A stretch of DNA of 64,000 nucleotides from Alteribacillus iranensis (GCF_900113025.1 NZ_FONT01000004.1:46849-110848); one strand, 5' to 3'; counted from the first letter of the stretch, positions 1-8,812 are shown. Notes: generated by a model from the sequence alone, not told the origin. Made by a program: numbers and translations.

Positions 1-152
1 GCGAACTCGAGCCGATGGCGCCTGTAGCTGGACAGATAAGAAAAGCGCAAGGCGCCCGTCTATCGGCGACAAGCGCTGGAAACCCGTCGAGGAGGTTTTG
101 CCGCCGCAGGACGGGTTGAAGCGACCTCGAGCCGACGGTACTACAAAGGAAG
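1..152. repeat. Dispersed intergenic repeat, one partial and one full copy in tandem
   Basis: Two adjacent units share the block CTCGAGCCGA: the tail of one unit (1-35, ending CTGTAGCTGGACAG) and a second unit (about 39-152) that opens with AGAAAAGCGCAAGGCGCC. Related units occur at 14921-15105 and 19189-19296. The units are GC-rich against AT-rich surroundings, contain no credible reading frame and lie outside genes. They look like the short palindromic repeats common in Bacillaceae intergenic DNA. Function is unknown. The outer limits are judged by eye. Confidence 0.6.
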
Positions 153-180
153 CTGCAGCACGTAACAGCTCCCTTTTTTT
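145..180. terminator. Bidirectional hairpin terminator
   Basis: AAAGGAAGCTG (145-155) pairs with CAGCTCCCTTT (166-176) and a T run follows on the plus strand. It closes the minus-strand coaW-marR operon and could also stop plus-strand transcription coming from the repeat side. Confidence 0.6.
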
Positions 181-637
181 ACTTATGATCTCTTTCCTCG
201 TCGTTTCTAATCATTTCTTCTAGTTTTAGCAAAATGTTTCTCACTTGTTTCATTTCATCAAGATCTAGATTGGAAATATACTTTTCTAATATCTCGTCTT
301 CAAAGTCTTCAAATTGCTGCTTTAGTATTTTTCCATTCTCTCCCAGAGATAATGTGATTTCACGGCGGTTGTTTTCGTTTATGGAGCGGTGTAACAAATC
401 TTCTTTTTCTAGGTTTCTCATTGCCTGGCTAACCGCGCTTTTAGAAATCCCAAGTTTCTCTGCCATCCCGCTCAAATTCATATCCTCATGCCGGATATAC
501 AGAAGCATAATGCTCTCCTGCCTTATTGTTAACTGCAATTCGCTCAAAAGTGGGATTCTTGGCTGTAGGTATGTAGATATATTTTCAATAGAATAAATCG
601 ATTCTAAAAATAGTTTTCTGTACTCATGTAAAGCCAC
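179..637 (-). CDS. MarR-family transcriptional regulator
   Basis: A dimeric winged-helix repressor of the MarR type, about 152 residues. The winged helix is visible in the middle of the protein (LGISKSAVSQAMRNLEKEDL, then a basic wing around HRSINENNRREI), flanked by helical dimerisation segments. The longest frame begins at 664, but a GTG at 637 follows GGGAGG at a good distance and is the likelier start. The gene lies just downstream of coaW on the same strand, so the two are probably cotranscribed. The ligand is not predictable. The AACTAGTT palindrome upstream of coaW (1572-1583) is a candidate operator. Confidence 0.85.
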   Translation of the reverse strand: MALHEYRKLFLESIYSIENISTYLQPRIPLLSELQLTIRQESIMLLYIRHEDMNLSGMAEKLGISKSAVSQAMRNLEKEDLLHRSINENNRREITLSLGENGKILKQQFEDFEDEILEKYISNLDLDEMKQVRNILLKLEEMIRNDEERDHK

Positions 638-703
638 TATCGTCACCTCCCGACTGATAAACATTTATGTTACATTGAGTAGGTACATTTTCTCTTTTTC
701 ATA

Positions 704-1537
704 TCAGTCCTGTGAGGATCGATTCATCAACGCTCCAATCGCTCCACTATACTCCCCATGCTCAAGAAAATAAGCGTTTTTCCCTCTCAGTTCGGTATAC
801 CCTTTTATGATTTCTTTTAAAGTATTATTTCCAGAAAAAGTGGAACCAATGTAGACAATGGAATCCGTATGTAAGCGATCTGCAGCCTGCACACTCATCG
901 TAGTGATCGTTTCCCCAATCATCCTTACGACAGCGGCAATGAAATCCTCCTTCGGTAAGTGATTATGTTTCATTCGGCTCACGTTACCGAAATTGCTAGC
1001 GGTTAAATCACCCGAAATCGGTGGCGTTTCATGGGAATATATGTCACCTACCGTTATATTTAAAGACTTCCCATTTCCTTTTTTACTTAACTCTAATATC
1101 TTCTTAAAATCATCTTCCCCGGTTAGAAGGTAAGTTAATCCTAATAAAGTACCTCCCCCTATACCGCTTCCACCAATTCGCTCATAAGAATCACCATCTA
1201 CGTAATGAATAGAAGTGCCCGTGCCGACGTTAGCTACCATAAACCGCTTGCCGGTTTTCGCGAGCATTTGCTCTTGTTCAAGCAGCCATTTCACCCCAAC
1301 ACATGTCGCTACGAATTCATTTACTTTTTTCGTCTGGAAGTCCAACATCTCTGTGAAAAAACCCGCTTTTCCCCCTGTAATTTGCACATGCGGATCTGAG
1401 AAATGCTGACTAATCCATTTGTTTATTTCTTGTATGTTCCCTGTAGGAAACACTTTATAACCATACTCTGCTTCCGTCGCATACACTATCTTTGATAATG
1501 TCCCCCCAGCATCGATTCCTATACAATCCTTCTTCAT
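704..1537 (-). CDS. coaW: Type II pantothenate kinase
   Basis: Phosphorylates pantothenate in the first committed step of coenzyme A synthesis. The 277-residue protein belongs to the acetate/sugar kinase fold: an N-terminal phosphate loop GIDAGGTLSKIVY, a second nucleotide-binding segment NVGTGTSIHYVDG, and a glycine-rich GGSGIGGGTLLG stretch, as in staphylococcal and Bacillus CoaW. The ATG at 1537 follows GGGGGAG at 8 nt. Type II kinases are typically not feedback-inhibited by CoA. Pairing with a MarR regulator is unusual for this housekeeping enzyme. Confidence 0.9.
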   Translation of the reverse strand: MKKDCIGIDAGGTLSKIVYATEAEYGYKVFPTGNIQEINKWISQHFSDPHVQITGGKAGFFTEMLDFQTKKVNEFVATCVGVKWLLEQEQMLAKTGKRFMVANVGTGTSIHYVDGDSYERIGGSGIGGGTLLGLTYLLTGEDDFKKILELSKKGNGKSLNITVGDIYSHETPPISGDLTASNFGNVSRMKHNHLPKEDFIAAVVRMIGETITTMSVQAADRLHTDSIVYIGSTFSGNNTLKEIIKGYTELRGKNAYFLEHGEYSGAIGALMNRSSQD

Positions 1538-1571
1538 GGTAGAATGCTCCCCCTATTGCTAATCTATATAT

Positions 1572-1583
1572 TTAACTAGTTGT
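1572..1583. promoter_or_regulatory. Candidate MarR-type operator upstream of coaW
   Basis: TTAACTAGTTGT contains the perfect 8-bp palindrome AACTAGTT and is close to the TTAAC-n2-GTTAA sites used by several MarR-family repressors. It lies 35-46 bases upstream of the coaW start, where a repressor could block the promoter. Assignment to the linked MarR protein is inference. Confidence 0.35.
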
Positions 1584-1776
1584 ATACATTGTTTGACTTT
1601 TACTATTTTATCTCATTCTTTTTGATAAAAATAGACAAAAACGGGTATTGCTTGTAACGTATAAATCACAGACCTTCTAAGGAAGATCATAGCTGAGACG
1701 GCATACTTCTACTTTGATATAATAGAATAAGCAGAAGAGACTCCGTTCAATATCAACAGTTAGGCGGGGAACGACA

Positions 1777-3225
1777 ATGGCAGTGTACTCTATATTGTTA
1801 AGCTTATTATTTTTACTAAACATTTTCTTTGCCGTCATTATTATATTTATCGAACGCAGAGATGCAACTTCTACTTGGGCTTGGTTAATGGTATTATTTT
1901 TTATTCCTTTTTTAGGATTTATTTTGTATCTCATATTTGGTCAAAACATGAGCAGAAAGCGACTGTTTGATTGGGAAGATTTAAAGAAAATTGGAATTGA
2001 AACATTAATACAAGAACAAATTCAATGGCTTCGCGAGGGACGTTTTCAATTTCCAAACGCAGAGTCACGTGACTTTCGTGACCTCATTTATATGCAGTTA
2101 GTCAACAATGACGCCGTGTTTACTCAGAAAAACGAGGTAAAAATTTTCACGGACGGAAAAGAAAAATTCAATCAACTTTTGAAGGACATTGAATCTGCAA
2201 CCGATCATATTCACATACAATATTACATTCTCCGCCATGACCACTTAGGATCAAAGCTCATTCACGCTCTTACAAAAAAAGCACGTGAAGGAGTCACTGT
2301 TCGTGTGCTGTACGACGAAATGGGGTCGCGTAAGCTCCGTAAAAAAGTGTTTTACAATTTAATCAAAGCGGGCGGAGAGGTAGAAATATTTTTCCCTAGA
2401 CGACTCCCGTTCGTTAATTTGCGGCTTAATTATCGCAATCACCGGAAGCTCGTCATCATTGATGGCTCTGTTGGATATCTTGGCGGCTTTAATGTTGGGG
2501 ATGAATACTTGGGACTAGATCCTAAATTCGGTTATTGGCGAGATACGCATGTACGCATGAGAGGCCAAGTTGTGAAAGCGATCCAAACCAGGTTTATTTT
2601 AGATTGGAATCAAGCAACCGGTCATCATTATATCCACTATGAAGATAGACTTTTCCCACCGATAGAGCCCCTTGGTGATTTAAATGCCCAGATCGTTTCC
2701 AGCGGCCCTGATTCGGAGTGGGAACAAATTAAGAATGGATATATAAAAATGATTACCGCAGCAAAAGAATCTGTCTACATTCAAACACCATACTTTATTC
2801 CGGACCAAAGTCTGATGGACGCACTACGCATCGCTGCTTTGTCTGGAAAAGACGTTAGAATTATGATTCCTAATAAACCTGATCATCCTTTCGTTTATTG
2901 GGCAACATATTCTTATATCGGCGAATTACTTAAAGCAGGAGCTCGTGCCTATATTTATGATAACGGCTTTATCCACGCTAAAATGATTGTTGTAGATGGC
3001 CGGGTCGGTTCCATTGGGACAGCTAACATTGACGTGAGAAGTTTTAAACTAAATTTTGAAGTGAATGCTTTTCTTTATCATCGACCTACTGCCGAGAAGA
3101 TGAGAAGCATCTTCTATCAAGACATGGAAAAGTCCTGGGAGCTCACACCTAAAATTTATAAACAGCGCTCGCTATGGATTCGTTTTAAGGAATCCGTCTC
3201 TCACTTGCTATCTCCTATTTTGTAA
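1777..3225 (+). CDS. cls: Cardiolipin synthase
   Basis: Membrane phospholipase-D-superfamily enzyme that joins two phosphatidylglycerol molecules into cardiolipin and glycerol. The 482-residue protein has two N-terminal membrane helices (about residues 3-25 and 35-55), then two PLD domains, each with an HxK(x4)D motif: NHRKLVIIDG near residue 222 and IHAKMIVVDG near residue 402, both followed by the usual GSxNxD-like residues. The length is normal for Bacillus ClsA. The ATG at 1777 follows GGCGGGGAA. A single-gene unit with its own terminator. Cardiolipin content often rises with salinity, consistent with the salt-loving character of the window. Confidence 0.93.
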   Translation: MAVYSILLSLLFLLNIFFAVIIIFIERRDATSTWAWLMVLFFIPFLGFILYLIFGQNMSRKRLFDWEDLKKIGIETLIQEQIQWLREGRFQFPNAESRDFRDLIYMQLVNNDAVFTQKNEVKIFTDGKEKFNQLLKDIESATDHIHIQYYILRHDHLGSKLIHALTKKAREGVTVRVLYDEMGSRKLRKKVFYNLIKAGGEVEIFFPRRLPFVNLRLNYRNHRKLVIIDGSVGYLGGFNVGDEYLGLDPKFGYWRDTHVRMRGQVVKAIQTRFILDWNQATGHHYIHYEDRLFPPIEPLGDLNAQIVSSGPDSEWEQIKNGYIKMITAAKESVYIQTPYFIPDQSLMDALRIAALSGKDVRIMIPNKPDHPFVYWATYSYIGELLKAGARAYIYDNGFIHAKMIVVDGRVGSIGTANIDVRSFKLNFEVNAFLYHRPTAEKMRSIFYQDMEKSWELTPKIYKQRSLWIRFKESVSHLLSPIL

Positions 3226-3249
3226 CTCTTTTCCCTGTTGTTCTGAAGC

Positions 3250-3294
3250 ATAAGCGTAACCGTGCCTGCAATGGGCCTGTTACGCTTATTTTTA
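3250..3294 (+). terminator. Terminator after cls
   Basis: ATAAGCGTAAC (3250-3260) pairs perfectly with GTTACGCTTAT (3279-3289), followed by a T-rich run. Confidence 0.8.
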
Positions 3295-3461
3295 TAATTT
3301 TTGCTTCGGATATTCCCGTTCTTCTCCCTCACTCCCTCTTTACTAATTGGTCGTTCTATTATCTTTCTTCCAGTCGTCACGAAATTTTTTTGTTTCAATA
3401 ACACATATTTGATAAGACACTCATAGGTTACTATAACTCAAAAGGTTTGAATATTTCCTGA

Positions 3462-3506
3462 TTGACATCATTTCTTTTCTCCTTTATTCTTTCCTTAGGT
3501 AAACTT
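3462..3506 (+). promoter_or_regulatory. Distal mnt promoter with MntR-like box
   Basis: TTGACA (3462-3467), a 17-base spacer and TATTCT (3485-3490) form a sigma-A promoter. A DtxR/MntR-like box, TTCTTTCCTTAGGTAAACTT (3487-3506), covers the -10 and start region. On the opposite strand it reads CCTAAGGAAA, the same core as the proximal box at 3546-3566. The region 3295-3461 holds nothing else recognisable. Confidence 0.5.
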
Positions 3507-3510
3507 ATTA

Positions 3511-3540
3511 GCGCCAGTCTAAAACTGGCTTTCCTTTTTC
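3511..3540 (+). terminator. Small hairpin between the two mnt promoters
   Basis: GCCAGT-CTAAA-ACTGGC (3513-3529) followed by TTTCCTTTTT looks like a short intrinsic terminator in the leader made from the distal promoter. It may attenuate distal transcripts or simply be an RNA structural element. Confidence 0.4.
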
Positions 3541-3545
3541 TTAAC

Positions 3546-3578
3546 TTTTTGCCCTAAGGAAAACTTTGTGGTTATAGT
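3546..3578 (+). promoter_or_regulatory. Proximal mnt promoter with MntR box
   Basis: TTGCCC (3549-3554), an 18-base spacer and TATAGT (3573-3578). The -35 hexamer lies inside TTTTTGCCCTAAGGAAAACTT (written here as two halves, TTTTTGCCC and TAAGGAAAACTT), which closely resembles the Bacillus MntR operator. Manganese-loaded MntR bound here would block RNA polymerase. Confidence 0.65.
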
Positions 3579-3625
3579 TAACAACCATACCTGCCCAAAG
3601 ATTTATTTCGAGAGGAGTCAAAAAG

Positions 3626-4567
3626 ATGAAAAAAATTTTTTCAATCTGTCTTTTTATCTGTTTGCCACTTTTCATTATGTCTGCCTGTAATGAAGAAAAA
3701 AGTGCAGTTAGCCAAGAGGATGAAGACGACCCCATTCAAATCGTGACGACCATCGCACAAATTGGAGAACCACTTCAAGTCATTGGAGGAGATCGTGTAG
3801 AGGTCGAAAGCTTAATGGGCCCTTCCGTAGATCCACATTTATATCAAGCTACCCAAAGCGACATATCCACTTTTGAAAATGCTGATATCATTTTTTATAA
3901 CGGTTTAGGCTTGGAAGCCAATATGGTAGACATCTTTGAGGAAATTGGAAAATCGAGGCCGGTGCTTGCGATAGGGGAAACTATAGAAGAAGAGAATCTG
4001 TTAGAGGACGAAGAAGGAAATGTGGATCCCCACATTTGGTTTGATCTTGATTTATGGATGAATGCTTTAGATGCGGCTGTCGCAAGTTTATCAGAATACG
4101 CGCCGGAACACGCAGATTACTTTCAAGAAAACAAGGCTGCGTACTTTGCAAAATTAGAAGAGGTAAAACAGGACTCAACAAAGTTAGCAGCCCTCCCCAA
4201 AAATAAGAGAATTCTTGTCACGGCGCACGATGCTTTTGGATATTTTGGAAATATGCATGATATTCAAGTTATTGGACTCCAAGGATTAAGCACAGATAGT
4301 GAGATTGGCGTATCCGACATTAATGACACCATAGCTGTGATCGAGAAACATAAAGTGCCTGCTATTTTTATTGAAAGTAGTATTAATGACAGCTCGATTC
4401 AAGCGGTGATTGAAGGAGCGGCTAGTAAAGGATTGGATGTTGAATTAGGTGGTGAACTTTATTCTGACGCCATGGGAGAAGAAGGAACAGAGGAAGGGAC
4501 GTACATTGGGATGTATCGTCACAATGTAAACACAATTTATGAAGCTCTAAGCGGAGGTGAGAATTAA
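3626..4567 (+). CDS. mntA: Manganese ABC transporter substrate-binding lipoprotein
   Basis: Cluster A-I (TroA/PsaA family) metal-binding lipoprotein that captures Mn(II) outside the membrane and passes it to MntCD. It has a lipoprotein signal with lipobox MSAC near residue 20, then the two-lobed fold. The expected four metal ligands are visible: His in VDPHLYQ (about 71), His in VDPHIWFD (about 136), Glu in FIESSIND (about 248) and Asp in YSDAMG (about 280). This His-His-Glu-Asp set favours Mn over Zn. No His-rich loop typical of ZnuA/AdcA is present. First gene of a four-gene operon whose promoter region carries MntR-like boxes. Confidence 0.88.
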   Translation: MKKIFSICLFICLPLFIMSACNEEKSAVSQEDEDDPIQIVTTIAQIGEPLQVIGGDRVEVESLMGPSVDPHLYQATQSDISTFENADIIFYNGLGLEANMVDIFEEIGKSRPVLAIGETIEEENLLEDEEGNVDPHIWFDLDLWMNALDAAVASLSEYAPEHADYFQENKAAYFAKLEEVKQDSTKLAALPKNKRILVTAHDAFGYFGNMHDIQVIGLQGLSTDSEIGVSDINDTIAVIEKHKVPAIFIESSINDSSIQAVIEGAASKGLDVELGGELYSDAMGEEGTEEGTYIGMYRHNVNTIYEALSGGEN

Positions 4568-4568
4568 G

Positions 4569-5330
4569 ATGAAAGACGCAGCCATTCATGTGGAGAATGT
4601 GTCAGCATCTTACCGAAAAAACACAGTCTTGGAAGGCGTAACTTTCCAAGTACAGCCCGGTTCTTTAACTGGGATTGTTGGTCCTAACGGAGCAGGTAAA
4701 TCTACACTACTTAAGACCATGCTTTGTCTTCATCCCGCTTTAACTGGTTCTGTTACTTTTTTTAACCAACCTTTTAAAAAAATAAAGAAAAGAATTGGCT
4801 ACGTTCCACAACGCGGCTCTGTCGATTGGGATTTTCCTACAAATGCTTTAGATGTAGTCACCATGGGTTTGTATGGACAAATCGGCTGGTTGAAGAGGCC
4901 GTCTAAGGAGCATAAACAAAGAGCTTGGGAAGCATTGAAAAAGATGGGGATGGAGGAATTTGCAAATCGGCAAATCAGTCAATTATCCGGCGGTCAACAG
5001 CAGCGTGTTTTTCTTGCACGAGCTTTAGTGCAAGATGCCGACATTTATTTCATGGATGAACCGCTTGCAGGAGTGGACGCGGCCACAGAGCAAGCAATTA
5101 TGACGATATTAAAAGAGCTAAAAATGAAAGGCAAAACAGTTATGGTAGTCCATCATGACTTACAGACCGTCACTGATTACTTTGACCACGTTCTCTTTCT
5201 AAATGGTAAAGTCATCGCGCATGGCAACACCAATCATGTGTTTACGAAAGAAAACCTTGCGAAAACATACGGAGGCAGTATTCAATGGGTAAAAGAGGGG
5301 AGTCAACATGTGGTCCATTCTATTGAGTAG
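4569..5330 (+). CDS. mntB: Manganese ABC transporter ATP-binding protein
   Basis: ATPase that drives the Mn importer. It shows Walker A GPNGAGKST, Q-loop VPQRGSVDW, signature LSGGQQQR, Walker B IYFMDEPLAG and an H-loop VVHHD. The ATG at 4569 is preferred over the in-frame GTG at 4557 because GGAGGT (4553-4558) sits 10 nt before it. The start follows the mntA stop by one base and the 3' end overlaps mntC by 23 nt, so translation is coupled. Confidence 0.9.
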   Translation: MKDAAIHVENVSASYRKNTVLEGVTFQVQPGSLTGIVGPNGAGKSTLLKTMLCLHPALTGSVTFFNQPFKKIKKRIGYVPQRGSVDWDFPTNALDVVTMGLYGQIGWLKRPSKEHKQRAWEALKKMGMEEFANRQISQLSGGQQQRVFLARALVQDADIYFMDEPLAGVDAATEQAIMTILKELKMKGKTVMVVHHDLQTVTDYFDHVLFLNGKVIAHGNTNHVFTKENLAKTYGGSIQWVKEGSQHVVHSIE

Positions 5331-6231
5331 TAATACACAGTGGGTGTTGGCGAGTACCATTATCCTGGGGATTGCCGCGGGGCTCGTAGGTTCGATTGCT
5401 TATTGGAAGAAGCAGAGTCTTATGAGTGATGCGTTAGCTCACGCTTCTCTTCCCGGGGTCGTAATTTCGTTTTTACTGATTGGCGAAAAGAATCTATTGA
5501 TTTTAATATTAGGTGCAGCCGGAAGTGCTTTAGCGGGATCGTTATTTATTCAATGGGTGCAATCATCCACCCGCATCACAGAAGATACAGCGATGGGAAT
5601 GGTGCTTTCTATTTTTTACGGATTGGGCATTATGCTACTGACCATTGCCAATCGAACCGCCGGCGGGAATCAAAGCGGACTGGATAGTTTTATTTTCGGC
5701 CAGGCGGCTTCCATGGTGAGATTCGATGTATTTACTATGTTAGGGCTGGCTTGTCTCGTTATTCTCGTTGTATGTTTAGGATTCAAAGAATGGAAGTTGT
5801 ATCTCTTTGATGCTTCCTTTGCGAAAGGCACAGGGCTGTCGTTAACATTTATGAACATTCTGTATACTGCTGTACTAGTGACTACTATCGTAATTGGTAT
5901 TCAAGCAGTAGGAGTTATTTTAATCGCGGCCCTCTTAATCATCCCCGCCGTAAGTGCCCGCTATTGGACTCACTCCTTTAGATGGATGTTAGTGTTAGCA
6001 GCGGTTTTCGGAGGGGCTTCCGGAGGTATCGGCACGTTTATAAGCGCGTTAGGAAGCGGCTGGCCAACCGGACCTTTTATTGTCGTAACCGCCGCCAGCT
6101 TTTTTACGATCTCGCTTATTTTTGGAAAGGAACGAGGCATTCTAGTCAGGTATATCCAATATAAGCTCCATCAAAAGGAAGTCCATGTTCGGAAAGTAAA
6201 CACTCATCCTGAAGCCAAAGGAGCCAAATAA
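5308..6231 (+). CDS. mntC: Manganese ABC transporter permease, first subunit
   Basis: Polytopic permease of the ABC-3 family (ZnuB/TroC/MntC), 307 residues with eight or nine membrane segments. The conserved N-terminal pattern KKQSLMSDALAHASLPGVV is clear. It begins inside the 3' end of mntB and ends one base before mntD. The C-terminal tail (from about residue 285) is hydrophilic and basic. Confidence 0.88.
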   Translation: MWSILLSSNTQWVLASTIILGIAAGLVGSIAYWKKQSLMSDALAHASLPGVVISFLLIGEKNLLILILGAAGSALAGSLFIQWVQSSTRITEDTAMGMVLSIFYGLGIMLLTIANRTAGGNQSGLDSFIFGQAASMVRFDVFTMLGLACLVILVVCLGFKEWKLYLFDASFAKGTGLSLTFMNILYTAVLVTTIVIGIQAVGVILIAALLIIPAVSARYWTHSFRWMLVLAAVFGGASGGIGTFISALGSGWPTGPFIVVTAASFFTISLIFGKERGILVRYIQYKLHQKEVHVRKVNTHPEAKGAK

Positions 6232-6232
6232 T

Positions 6233-7129
6233 ATGACATATTCTGCATGGATTATTATAACAGCTTCACTCGTAGGACTTTCTTGCGGCTTCATAGGCGT
6301 ATTTCTTATTCTCAGAAAAATGGCGATGATGGCAGATGCTATCAGCCATACTGTATTGTTGGGTATTGTCCTCGCATTTTTAATTACAGAGAAACTGAGC
6401 GGGGCTCCTATGTTGATTGGAGCTATTATTGCTGGCTTGTTAACTGCTTTTTTAGTGCAATGGCTCCATTCTCTCGACATCCAATTACACGCGTCTATGG
6501 GAATCGTATTTACCACATTATTTGCCATCGGAGTGATTTTAATTGCAACCTCGGTCGGAAATGCTCATCTAGATGTACAGCACGCTTTAATGGGTGAGAT
6601 CACTTTCATTCCGTGGAACACCATTACTCTTCCACTTATAGGACAGATACCACAAGCAACTGCACTACTTGGTGCAACCCTGTTTGTTGTCTTATTTTTC
6701 ATCGTAGCATTCTACAAAGAATGGAAAATTACATCCTTTGATCCTGCCCTGGCCGCTAGCTTAGGCATTCCCGTCTTATTGATGCATTATTTATTTATGG
6801 GGCTCGTCTCTATCACCACGGTTGCTTCTTTTGATGCAGTCGGTGCCATTATGGTAGTTGCCATGTTAATTACTCCAGCTGCTTCCGCTTATCTATGGAC
6901 CGATAGATTATCGTATATGTTGATCCTAAGCGGTGGCTTCGGTGTAATCTCGGCCATTGCCGGGTACTTTATCGCTGCATGGATAGATACCTCTATTTCC
7001 GGCTCTATGGCATTTGCCTCTGGTCTCCTATTTATAGTGAGCTTTCTTTGCTCTCCTTTACACGGACTTCTATCAACATATAGACGGTCTCGCCATAGAA
7101 AACTATCAAGTCACACAGAGAAAGCTTAA
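6233..7129 (+). CDS. mntD: Manganese ABC transporter permease, second subunit
   Basis: Second ABC-3 permease, 298 residues, with the conserved RKMAMMADAISHTVLLG segment near the N terminus and about eight membrane helices. A gene order of binding protein, ATPase, permease, permease matches B. subtilis mntABCD. Two different permeases imply a heterodimeric channel. The operon ends at a hairpin starting two bases after the stop. Confidence 0.88.
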   Translation: MTYSAWIIITASLVGLSCGFIGVFLILRKMAMMADAISHTVLLGIVLAFLITEKLSGAPMLIGAIIAGLLTAFLVQWLHSLDIQLHASMGIVFTTLFAIGVILIATSVGNAHLDVQHALMGEITFIPWNTITLPLIGQIPQATALLGATLFVVLFFIVAFYKEWKITSFDPALAASLGIPVLLMHYLFMGLVSITTVASFDAVGAIMVVAMLITPAASAYLWTDRLSYMLILSGGFGVISAIAGYFIAAWIDTSISGSMAFASGLLFIVSFLCSPLHGLLSTYRRSRHRKLSSHTEKA

Positions 7130-7130
7130 G

Positions 7131-7165
7131 AAAAGGGCCATCCCAATTTTGGGGTCGCCCCTTTT
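7131..7165 (+). terminator. Terminator of the mnt operon
   Basis: AAAAGGGCCATCCCAA and TTGGGGTCGCCCCTTTT form a long nearly perfect stem directly after mntD. Confidence 0.75.
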
Positions 7166-7189
7166 GATCCTTTCAACCAATTACGCTTA

Positions 7190-7627
7190 TTACGCTTTCT
7201 TTTTAAAAACAAAGTATTTTATCATAAAAAAGCTCGCTGTAAACGAAAGGAACATTGCGGTTCCTTTAGCAAGGTTATAACGTATCCATCGTGGTACCCC
7301 TATCATTTGAAACAACTCGGAAAGACCGAGAAATACCAGGTTATTAATGCCCAGGCTGACAAGTCCTTGAAGGATAAAGGCAATCCGTTGTCTGTTGCTC
7401 TTCTCTGAAGCATGACGAAAAGTAATATAAGCATTCCAAAAATAGCTGTTTGCTACAGCGAGAGAATAGGCAATGGTGTTAAAAGCGGCTAAAACCATCC
7501 GATCTTCCGTTGGAAATAACAATAATAAAAGATTCAATGTACCGATATCAATACCAGCATTGGCCGCGCCGATCACACTGAATTGCATAAATTGAAAGGG
7601 ACCTCTTCTCTTCTTATCTCTTTTCAT
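7190..7627 (-). CDS. GtrA-family membrane protein
   Basis: Small four-helix membrane protein of the GtrA/DPMS family, about 145 residues. It shows the conserved N-terminal FxxFxxxGxxN-type segment (FMQFSVIGAANAGIDIG) and the AYSLAVANSYFWNAYITF motif. Family members are thought to help move or present polyprenyl-linked sugars at the membrane. The longest frame begins at 7648, but the ATG at 7627 follows AGAAGG at 7 nt. It lies 33 bases after the glycosyltransferase gene on the same strand, so the two probably act together on envelope glycans or glycolipids. Confidence 0.8.
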   Translation of the reverse strand: MKRDKKRRGPFQFMQFSVIGAANAGIDIGTLNLLLLLFPTEDRMVLAAFNTIAYSLAVANSYFWNAYITFRHASEKSNRQRIAFILQGLVSLGINNLVFLGLSELFQMIGVPRWIRYNLAKGTAMFLSFTASFFMIKYFVFKKKA

Positions 7628-7660
7628 GGCATTCCTTCTGTTATCCATTGCTATCCCAAC

Positions 7661-8812
7661 TCAAGTTAACTTTTGCTGTTCTTCTGGTTCTTCTTTTTCT
7701 TCTATCGCTCCTGTTACCTGTTCATACCAACCGAGCAGTTGACTGGCTGCTTCCGACCACCCTAAGCTCGCAATATCTTCTCTTGCATTAACAGACAATC
7801 GTTTTCGAAGTGTGTCATCTTCAAACTTTTTTACTGTTGCTGTAAAGTCTCCTTCTTTCTCTGAATCATAAAGAAGTCCCGTCCGACCATCCTCAATTTG
7901 CTCACACGTGGGTCCACTTTTAGCTGCCACCAGCGGAAGACCGGACGCCATTGCTTCCCCAATAACTAATCCTAGTGTTTCTGTGGTCGAAGGAAAGACG
8001 AAAACATCTGCAGCAGCATAAGCTTCAGCTAATTCCTTCCCATGCATAAATCCTGTAAACACAGTGTCTGTCCCATCAAAATGTCTTTCTAACGTTCTTC
8101 GGTGAGGTCCGTCCCCAACGATCGCAAGAGAAAATTCATCCGAACTCTCCAACACATCTCTCACTTTTTCAATTTCTTTTTCGGCGGCAAGGCGGCCAAC
8201 GAATAACAAAAGTTTACGATCTGTTTTTCCTGCTGTTAATCTCTCTCTCATGTGTGGATTGTAGTTCCCCGGGCGGAACATCTCTGTGTCCACGCCGCGC
8301 TTCCACACATGAACGTTTTTAAACCTTTTTTCCACCAATTCATTTTGTACGGTCTTGGAGGTACAGACATTGATATCTGCTTGATTATGTAGTTTTCGAA
8401 AATACCACCATATGAGGCCTTTAAAAGGAGAAAGCCGATAATAATCCATGTACTGTGCAACATTGGTATGGTATGAAGCAATCAATGGTAGTTCTAGCTT
8501 TTTCGCAGCTTGTACTCCTGAAAAGCCGATTAAAGCCGGGTTCACTACATGAACCACATCTGGGTGGAATTCACGAATATATTTGATGACTCGTCGATTA
8601 GGCAGGGCAAATTTTTTTGACCGATAAAATGGAAGAGTCCTGGCAGGTACCCCTTTCACTTCTATTCCGTTATATTCATACACACCCAGGTCCGGCGCAA
8701 TAACCCGAACCTCATGCCCCTCGTCTAACAGCCAATCTATGCAAGCTGTCAATCTCGTCACAATACCATCAGTGGAGGGAAGGAAGGTTTCAGTCACGAT
8801 TGCTATTTTCAA
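7661..8812 (-). CDS. Glycosyltransferase family 4 (MgtA/SqdX-like)
   Basis: GT-B fold transferase, 383 residues. The N-terminal domain has the pattern TETFLPSTDGIVTRL typical of GT4 enzymes that glycosylate diacylglycerol or phosphatidylinositol. The C-terminal domain carries the nucleotide-sugar pocket (FVGRLAAEKEIE, AIVGDGPHR) and the EX7E motif within STTETLGLVIGEAMASGLP. Donor and acceptor cannot be fixed. An envelope glycolipid role is likely given the GtrA neighbour. It uses a TTG start at 8812, with AGGGAG upstream at a longer than usual distance. Confidence 0.85.
   Translation of the reverse strand: MKIAIVTETFLPSTDGIVTRLTACIDWLLDEGHEVRVIAPDLGVYEYNGIEVKGVPARTLPFYRSKKFALPNRRVIKYIREFHPDVVHVVNPALIGFSGVQAAKKLELPLIASYHTNVAQYMDYYRLSPFKGLIWWYFRKLHNQADINVCTSKTVQNELVEKRFKNVHVWKRGVDTEMFRPGNYNPHMRERLTAGKTDRKLLLFVGRLAAEKEIEKVRDVLESSDEFSLAIVGDGPHRRTLERHFDGTDTVFTGFMHGKELAEAYAAADVFVFPSTTETLGLVIGEAMASGLPLVAAKSGPTCEQIEDGRTGLLYDSEKEGDFTATVKKFEDDTLRKRLSVNAREDIASLGWSEAASQLLGWYEQVTGAIEEKEEPEEQQKLT

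Noticed and set aside
1677-1934. 85-codon minus-strand frame before and inside cls
   Set aside because: Overlaps the cls start and has an unlikely composition.
3201-3404. 67-codon minus-strand frame after cls
   Set aside because: Runs through the cls terminator stem and has no family features.
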